From assembly GCA_021845805.1 (NCBI GenBank), contig JAJZVD010000016.1:1-56746 (forward strand): a DNA stretch of 56,746 bases, in the 5' to 3' direction. This stretch comes from Pseudomonadota bacterium. Its GTDB lineage: Bacteria > Pseudomonadota > Alphaproteobacteria > Rhodobacterales > Rhodobacteraceae. A program made the position numbers and the translations under genes. This document shows, piece by piece, positions 49,921 through 56,746 of the stretch (position 1 is its first letter; the number at the start of each line of letters is the position of its first letter). The notes below the pieces were generated by a model, which was not told the origin of the DNA, ran no database searches, and was given only the letters and a program-made list of their open reading frames with translations.

Positions 49921-50450
49921 GGCTGGGTCGCCTGACCCTGGCCCGCAGGGTGGAACACCGTCTGCACCCGGCCTTCCATCTGGCCGGTGCCGGTGGTCAG
50001 GTCGATGTCCAGCCGCTGCCCCGACATGGCGTTCTGCGCCTGCGTCAGGATCACGTCGCCGGTCATCACGATCCGGCCCTTGTCGACATCGTAGACCGCT
50101 TCCTTCGACTGCGCCGCCTCGCCGCCGCTGCTGAAGGTGACGCCGCCGCTGGCGACCATCCGGCTGACCTTGCCTTTCGCCCCGGCATCGCCCTTGGCGT
50201 ATTCCACCCGCACCTCGGCCGCGCCCAGCCGCATCTGGCCCTGGCCCACCACGACATTGCCGGAAAACACCGCCGTTCCATCGCTCTGGCTGACCTTCAA
50301 CTGGTCGGCCGTCACCTGGACCGGCAGGGTCGGGTCCTGTTTCAGCCCGCCGAAGCTGACCTGCGTGCCCTGTGCCAGCGCGGCCAAGGGCAGGGCGACC
50401 GCCAGCAAAACGGCCAGAATGCGGGTCTTGCGCGACATCGGTCCCCTCAT
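49917..50450 (-). CDS. lptA: LptA, periplasmic LPS transport bridge
   Basis: 177 residues with an N-terminal signal peptide ('ILAVLLAVALPLAALAQ') and an OstA/LptA-type repeated beta-strand fold: 'VQVTADQLKVSQSDGTAVFS', 'GNVVVGQGQMRLGAAEVRVE', 'AMSGQRLDIDLTTGTG'. It forms the periplasmic bridge for LPS. ATG 50450 overlaps the lptC stop; ATG 50438 has AGGGG close before it and is an alternative. Confidence 0.9.
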   Translation of the reverse strand: MRGPMSRKTRILAVLLAVALPLAALAQGTQVSFGGLKQDPTLPVQVTADQLKVSQSDGTAVFSGNVVVGQGQMRLGAAEVRVEYAKGDAGAKGKVSRMVASGGVTFSSGGEAAQSKEAVYDVDKGRIVMTGDVILTQAQNAMSGQRLDIDLTTGTGQMEGRVQTVFHPAGQGQATQP

Positions 50451-51055
50451 TGTCCGGGCTGATATACCAGCTTCACGGCGCCATTGAAAACCAGAACGTA
50501 CTGACCCTGCACCGCCGGATCGGGCCCCAGCGTCACCGTGTCGGCCCGGATCTGCGCCCGCGGGGCCGTCGCGGTGACGCCGCCGGTGGCCTCGACCGCG
50601 GTATGGTCCAGCGCGGCGGTCATCTCGGCGGCAGAGATATGGTAGTCGTTCGAGGTCTCCAGCGACACGTCGCCGGTGAAATGCACACGGTTCGCCTGGC
50701 TGTCGATCTCGCCCGCGGCGGAATGCATCGTGGCCGTCAGCCCCGACGGCATCTCGATCCGGGCCGCCAGGTTGCTGGCCGTGGCCCGCCCCGGCGCCGT
50801 CGGGTCGGGCCGCGCCTCGGCCGCGATCACCGAGACGGCGGCGCCGTCGCTGGTCACGCCGGCGTAGCTGGGCGCCGTGATCCGCGATTCGCGCGCCAGC
50901 GTCGTCACGTCGACCTTGGCATAGGGGATGGCGCGCGACGGATCGATGGTGCGCGCGATCAGGAACATGGTCGACAGGATGATCAGCGCGCCCAGCGGCA
51001 GCACGATCTTCAGCCAGAACACCAGCCGCGAATAGGCGTTGTCGCGCCCGCCCAC
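50447..51055 (-). CDS. lptC: LptC, LPS export membrane-anchored protein
   Basis: 202 residues with one N-terminal membrane anchor (about 10-34, 'LVFWLKIVLPLGALIILST') and a periplasmic beta-jellyroll related to LptA. It relays LPS from LptBFG to LptA. It starts four bases after kdsD ends and overlaps lptA (ATGA). Sequence conservation in this family is low; genomic context gives most of the assurance. Confidence 0.9.
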   Translation of the reverse strand: MGGRDNAYSRLVFWLKIVLPLGALIILSTMFLIARTIDPSRAIPYAKVDVTTLARESRITAPSYAGVTSDGAAVSVIAAEARPDPTAPGRATASNLAARIEMPSGLTATMHSAAGEIDSQANRVHFTGDVSLETSNDYHISAAEMTAALDHTAVEATGGVTATAPRAQIRADTVTLGPDPAVQGQYVLVFNGAVKLVYQPGQ

Positions 51056-51059
51056 GGCC

Positions 51060-52049
51060 TCACACGACCCCGGCGCGCAGGCAGTCGTGGATATGCAGGA
51101 TGCCCACGGCCCGCTGGCTGCCCGCCGGGTCCACCACGAACAGGCAGGTGATCTTGCGATCGTTCATCAGCCCTACCGCGGCCTCGGCCAGCGCCGTCGG
51201 CCCGATCGTGCGCGGGCCGCGCGTCATCACCTGCGCGGCGGTCAGTTCCAGCAGCCCCGCCATGTGGCGCCGCAGGTCGCCATCGGTGATCACGCCCACC
51301 AGCGCGCCCGTGGCATCGGTGACGCCCACCACGCCAAAGCCCTTTTGGCTGATGACCAGAAGCGCCTCGCCCATCGGCGTGGCCTCGGCCACCAGCGGCA
51401 GCGCGTCGCCGCTGTGCATCAGGTCGCCCACCTTGGCCAGCCGCGCGCCCAGCTTGCCGCCCGGATGGTACTGGCGGAAATGCTCGGGCGTGAACTTGCG
51501 GTGTTCCATCAGCGCCACGGCCAGCGCATCGCCCAGCGCCAGCGTCATGGTGGTGGAGGTGGTCGGCACGATCCCGGTGCCGCAGGCCTCGGGCGCCTGC
51601 GGCAACAGGATCGCCACATCGGCCTGCCGCAACAGCGTGGACCCCGCGCGTGAGGCGACGCCGATCAGCCCGATCCCGAACCGGCGCGTATAGGCGATGA
51701 TGTCGGCCAGTTCCGGCGTCTCGCCCGAATTCGACAGCACCAGCGCCACATCCCCCGGCGCCACCATGCCCAGATCGCCATGACTGGCCTCGGCGGGGTG
51801 CACGAAATGCGCGGGCGTGCCGGTCGAGGCCAGCGTGGCCGCGATCTTGCGCCCGACATGGCCGGATTTTCCCATGCCCGACACGATCACCCGCCCCGGC
51901 GCCTCCAGGATCATCCGCACCGCGGCGGCAAAGCTGTCGCCCAGACTGTCGGCCAGCAGCGACAGCGCCTCGGCCTCCACGCCGATCACGCGGCGGGCGG
52001 TCTCCAGGAACGGGCTGGGGGCTGGCAGGTCGGCTGACACGGGCAACAT
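51060..52049 (-). CDS. kdsD: KdsD/KpsF, D-arabinose 5-phosphate isomerase
   Basis: Converts ribulose 5-phosphate to arabinose 5-phosphate for Kdo synthesis. 329 residues: SIS domain (about 45-180; 'VIVSGMGKSGHVGRKIAATL', 'SNSGETPEL', 'PTTSTTMTLALGDALAV') and two CBS domains (about 210-329; 'DLMHSGDALPLV', 'GVITDGDLRRHM'). It lies upstream of the lpt genes and complements kdsB elsewhere in the window. Confidence 0.95.
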   Translation of the reverse strand: MLPVSADLPAPSPFLETARRVIGVEAEALSLLADSLGDSFAAAVRMILEAPGRVIVSGMGKSGHVGRKIAATLASTGTPAHFVHPAEASHGDLGMVAPGDVALVLSNSGETPELADIIAYTRRFGIGLIGVASRAGSTLLRQADVAILLPQAPEACGTGIVPTTSTTMTLALGDALAVALMEHRKFTPEHFRQYHPGGKLGARLAKVGDLMHSGDALPLVAEATPMGEALLVISQKGFGVVGVTDATGALVGVITDGDLRRHMAGLLELTAAQVMTRGPRTIGPTALAEAAVGLMNDRKITCLFVVDPAGSQRAVGILHIHDCLRAGVV

Positions 52050-52158
52050 GACGCTCAGATAGGCATTCGCGGGCAGAAGTCACCATCCCGCCCGCGAATG
52101 CAAGCGCGAGAACGTCACGGCAGGGTCGCGGCGGGGCGTCTTTCCGCCGACGCCGCGC

Positions 52159-52773
52159 TCAGTGCCGGAAGATGTCCTGTTCGTCGCCCAGCCCCATCAG
52201 GTCCAGCGCGGCGCGCGTCGGCAGGAAATCGAAGCAGGCCCGCGCCACCGCCGTCCGCCCCTCGCGCTCCAGCCGCTTGTCCAGTTCGGCCTTCAGCCGG
52301 TGCAGGTACAGCACGTCCGACGCGGCATAGTCCAGTTGCGCATCGCTCAGGTCTTCCGCGCCCCAGTCGCTGGTCTGTTGCTGCTTGGAAATGTCGACCC
52401 CCAGCAGATCCATCAGCAGGTATTTCAGCCCGTGCCGGTCGGTGAAGGTGCGGATCAGCTTCGAGGCGATCTTGGTGCAGTAGACCGGCGCCGTCACCAC
52501 GCCGAAGGCCTGTTGCAGCGCCGCGATGTCGAACCGGCCAAAGTGGAACAGCTTCAGCACCGCCGGATCGGCCAGCATCCGTTCCAGGTTCGGCGCCCGG
52601 CTCTGGCCGCGGGCGATCTGCACCAGATGGGCGTGCCCGTCGCCCGAGGACAGCTGCACCAGACACAGCCGGTCGCGATGCGGCAGCAGGCCCATGGTTT
52701 CGGTGTCGATCGCGACCACGGGGCCTAGGTCAAGGCCGTCGGGCAGGTCGCCCTTGTAAAGATGGTTGGTCAT
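52159..52773 (-). CDS. rnd: Ribonuclease D (single-domain form)
   Basis: 204 residues comprising only the DEDDy 3'-5' exonuclease domain: 'VVAIDTETMGLLPHRD' (Exo I), 'FHFGRFDIAAL' (Exo II) and 'LDYAASDVLYLHRL' (Exo III, DYxxxD). The HRDC domains of enteric RNase D are absent, as is usual for the short alphaproteobacterial form. It acts in tRNA 3'-end processing or RNA turnover. Confidence 0.92.
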   Translation of the reverse strand: MTNHLYKGDLPDGLDLGPVVAIDTETMGLLPHRDRLCLVQLSSGDGHAHLVQIARGQSRAPNLERMLADPAVLKLFHFGRFDIAALQQAFGVVTAPVYCTKIASKLIRTFTDRHGLKYLLMDLLGVDISKQQQTSDWGAEDLSDAQLDYAASDVLYLHRLKAELDKRLEREGRTAVARACFDFLPTRAALDLMGLGDEQDIFRH

Positions 52774-52818
52774 GGGCAGCTCCTTTTCCGCGCCTTCTGG
52801 CCGCGGCGCGCCTCGGCG

Positions 52819-55055
<2,237 letters not shown>

Positions 55056-55163
55056 GAGGCGGCCGCTCTATCCCCTGAGCTACGGGGTCGCGCGCAGCCC
55101 TTTTGCCGGGATTTTTGCGGCGCGGCAACCCGGCAGCAGGGCGGCAATGTCAGGCAAAGGGAA

Positions 55164-55198
55164 AAGGGGGAGTGAATTTTGGCCCACCACTCCCCCTT
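55164..55198 (-). terminator. Hairpin upstream of tRNA-Arg
   Basis: Perfect 11-base stem AAGGGGGAGTG / CACTCCCCCTT, 13-base loop. On the minus strand it is followed by TTTTCCCTTT, so it best fits a minus-strand terminator. The rest of 55090-55262 holds no gene I can support. Confidence 0.6.
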
Positions 55199-55262
55199 CA
55201 GGGTCCAGACGTCACGGATAGAGAGCTTGCAGGACGCGCTGGATTCGGCCGGTCCAAGGACC

Positions 55263-55274
55263 GTTAGCGGTAAC
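55263..55274. promoter_or_regulatory. LacI/GntR-type operator candidate 1
   Basis: GTTAGCGGTAAC; read on the minus strand with flanks it is ATGTTACCGCTAAC, close to the E. coli GntR operator ATGTTACCGGTAACAT. It lies 46-58 bases before the LacI-type gene start. Confidence 0.5.
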
Positions 55275-55307
55275 ATAGCGCATGATGAAGGCTTGGACAA
55301 GCGCGAG

Positions 55308-55319
55308 GTTGGCGCTAAC
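55308..55319. promoter_or_regulatory. LacI/GntR-type operator candidate 2
   Basis: GTTGGCGCTAAC, 45 bases after the first site and touching the ATG at 55321. It overlaps a possible promoter (TTGGAC, 17 bases, TAACAA), so binding would block transcription. Two sites at this spacing suggest autoregulation by looping or cooperative binding. Confidence 0.45.
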
Positions 55320-55320
55320 A

Positions 55321-56391
55321 ATGAACTGTCCACAGACCTTTTCAGGCAGAGCCTTGGCCAACGACCACCGCCCCGACACCCGCCGTACCCTGACGCTTCG
55401 CGACGTGTCCGAAGCCTCGGGCGTCAGCGAGATGACGGTCAGCCGCGTGTTGCGCAACCGGGGCGACGTGTCGCGCAGCACCCGCGACCGGGTGATGAAG
55501 GCGGCCAAGGATCTGGGCTATGTGCCCAACAAGATCGCGGGGGGGCTTGCCTCGCAGCGGGTGAACCTGGTCGCGGTCATCATCCCCTCGCTGTCGAACA
55601 TGGTGTTCCCCGAGGTGCTGACCGGCATTTCCCAGGTGCTGGACGATACCGGCCTGCAACCCGTGGTGGGCGTCACCAACTATTCGCCCGAGCGCGAAGA
55701 GCGGGTGCTCTACGAGATGCTGTCCTGGCGTCCCTCGGGCGTGATCGTCGCAGGGCTCGAACATTCCGACGCCGCGCGGGCGATGCTGACCAACGCAGGC
55801 ATTCCCATCGTCGAGATCATGGACGTGGATGGCCCGGCGATCGATTCGGTCGTGGGCATCTCGCATCATCGCGCCGGGCAGATGATGGCCCAGACGATCC
55901 TGGCCGCGGGCTATCGCCGGATCGGCTTTCTGGGCACCCAGATGCCGCACGACCACCGCGCCCGCAAGCGGCTGGAAGGCTTCACCGCCGCCCTTGCCGC
56001 CGCTGGTCTGGCGCTGGAGGACCGCGAGTATTACGACGGCGGCTCGGCCCTGCTGAAGGGGCGCGAGATGACGCAGGCGATCCTGTCCCGCCGCCCAGAT
56101 CTCGATTTCCTCTATTACTCCAACGACATGATTGGCGCGGGCGGGCTTTTGCACTGCCTCGATGCCGGGATCGATGTGCCGGGGCGGCTGGGTCTGGCCG
56201 GCTTCAACGGGGTCGAACTGCTGGACGGGCTCAGGGTCCGGCTGGCCACGATGGACGCCTGCCGACTGGAGGTCGGCCGCGCCGCCGCGGAAATCCTGAC
56301 CGGCAAGACGGCGGATGGCCGGTCGTCGGGCGTGCGGATCGAACTGACCCCGCGGCTCGACCCCGGGCAGACCATCCGCGCGCCCCGGTAG
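55321..56391 (+). CDS. LacI-family transcriptional regulator (GntR-like)
   Basis: 356 residues from ATG 55321; TTG 55354 (giving ANDHRPDTRRTLTLRDV after Met) is a good alternative, since it lies downstream of the second operator and the possible promoter. The N-terminal helix-turn-helix 'TLRDVSEASGVSEMTVSRVL' and hinge 'NKIAGGLASQRVNLVAVIIP' are followed by a periplasmic-binding-like effector domain. The sequence resembles gluconate-type repressors; the effector cannot be assigned. Target genes are not in the window apart from likely autoregulation. Confidence 0.9.
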   Translation: MNCPQTFSGRALANDHRPDTRRTLTLRDVSEASGVSEMTVSRVLRNRGDVSRSTRDRVMKAAKDLGYVPNKIAGGLASQRVNLVAVIIPSLSNMVFPEVLTGISQVLDDTGLQPVVGVTNYSPEREERVLYEMLSWRPSGVIVAGLEHSDAARAMLTNAGIPIVEIMDVDGPAIDSVVGISHHRAGQMMAQTILAAGYRRIGFLGTQMPHDHRARKRLEGFTAALAAAGLALEDREYYDGGSALLKGREMTQAILSRRPDLDFLYYSNDMIGAGGLLHCLDAGIDVPGRLGLAGFNGVELLDGLRVRLATMDACRLEVGRAAAEILTGKTADGRSSGVRIELTPRLDPGQTIRAPR

Positions 56392-56406
56392 CGGCGGGAT
56401 CGCGCC

Positions 56407-56746
56407 TCAGCCGCCGAACTTCACCGTCAGCGTGAAGCTGTAGCTGGCCCCGCCCAGGCTGTCGGGTGCGGGCGGAAACGGGGCCGCGGCGCGCACCGCC
56501 TGCACCGCCGCCAGATCAAGCGCGGCCACACCCGACGGTGTGACCACCCGCGCCCCCGCCAGCGCGCCGTCCCGCGTCACCGTCAAGGCCACGCCCACCG
56601 TGCCCCGTGCATCGCCCGCCGCGACCGGGAACCGCTTGTGCCGTTCCACCCCGGCCATGATCCGTGCGCCCCAGCCCGCCAGCGCCGACCGGTCGACCCC
56701 GGCCCCGGTGGTCAGCGCGGCCGCGCCGCCCGCCCCGGCCGCGGCC
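56407..56746 (-). CDS. TonB-family C-terminal domain protein (5' end outside window)
   Basis: At least 112 residues, open at the window end, which is the N-terminal side. The visible part is the TonB_C-like domain: 'GTVGVALTVTRDGALAGARV' and 'ALDLAAVQAVRAAAPFPPAP', ending 'YSFTLTVKFGG'. An Ala/Gly-rich linker precedes it. An energy-transducer TonB role at the cell envelope is likely, though TonB-fold proteins have other uses. It is convergent with the LacI-type gene, 15 bases apart. Confidence 0.85.
   Translation of the reverse strand, partial: AAAGAGGAAALTTGAGVDRSALAGWGARIMAGVERHKRFPVAAGDARGTVGVALTVTRDGALAGARVVTPSGVAALDLAAVQAVRAAAPFPPAPDSLGGASYSFTLTVKFGG

Overview
This 56.7 kb window is chromosomal, very GC-rich DNA from an alphaproteobacterium, almost certainly Rhodobacterales/Rhodobacteraceae (Rhodobacter, Gemmobacter, Tabrizicola, Paracoccus and relatives). 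The evidence is gene order and protein type: ubiB-ubiE diverging from mutM-enoyl-CoA hydratase-rpsT-dnaA-dnaN-recF-gyrB; the rimP-nusA-ylxR-infB operon; a FlaF/FlbT-type flagellar system; rnd-kdsD-lptC-lptA-lptB-rpoN-hpf-ptsN; and frequent 4-base ATGA stop/start overlaps. No insertion sequence, prophage or CRISPR array was seen. Most of the window is conserved core genome.

Layout. 1-5705: flagellar genes: a DUF1217 protein cut by the window edge, flbT, flaF and flagellin fliC on the minus strand, then a FlgN-like chaperone and a CheL/FlgJ-like rod-binding protein, diverging from fliK (with an internal Pro-rich tandem repeat) and flgD. 5706-9753: ubiquinone genes ubiB and ubiE, mutM, and an enoyl-CoA hydratase. 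9794-18022: rpsT with a clear promoter and terminator, a structured intergenic region that may encode a 6S-like RNA, then dnaA, dnaN, recF, two small accessory genes (VOC protein, LysE-type exporter) and gyrB. No DnaA-box cluster was found, so oriC is not claimed here. 18060-24611: a secreted CHAP-domain protein facing the rimP-nusA-ylxR-infB operon, whose leader contains an intrinsic terminator just before rimP. 24649-27648: an unlisted 45-residue small protein, mutT, argJ and a periplasmic parvulin. 27832-31618: secA and an exported protein of unknown function preceded by a perfect CtrA box. 31619-36378: radC, dnaJ and dnaK with a textbook alphaproteobacterial RpoH promoter, and alkB.

36375-46676 is the most accessory-looking part: an ABC-2 glycan-export permease without an adjacent ATPase, then a plus-strand run of cysQ, kdsB, a GT2 glycosyltransferase, galU, a GT4 glycosyltransferase, a GT2-like glycosyltransferase, a GT14 (core-2/I-branching type) protein with a long C-terminal extension, and a two-part sulfotransferase. 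Read together, they suggest synthesis of a surface glycan containing Kdo and UDP-glucose-derived sugars that is probably sulfated, with CysQ removing the 3',5'-ADP produced by the sulfotransferase. This linkage is inferred.

46699-52773: the conserved ptsN, hpf, rpoN, lptB, lptA, lptC, kdsD, rnd block. It contains an unusual sigma-54 whose -12-recognition helix departs from the normal pattern. 52819-56746: an EmrB/QacA-type MFS exporter, a DUF998 membrane protein whose 3' end runs antisense into a tRNA-Arg(CCT), a LacI/GntR-type regulator with two palindromic operator candidates before its start, and the C-terminal part of a TonB-family protein cut by the window end.
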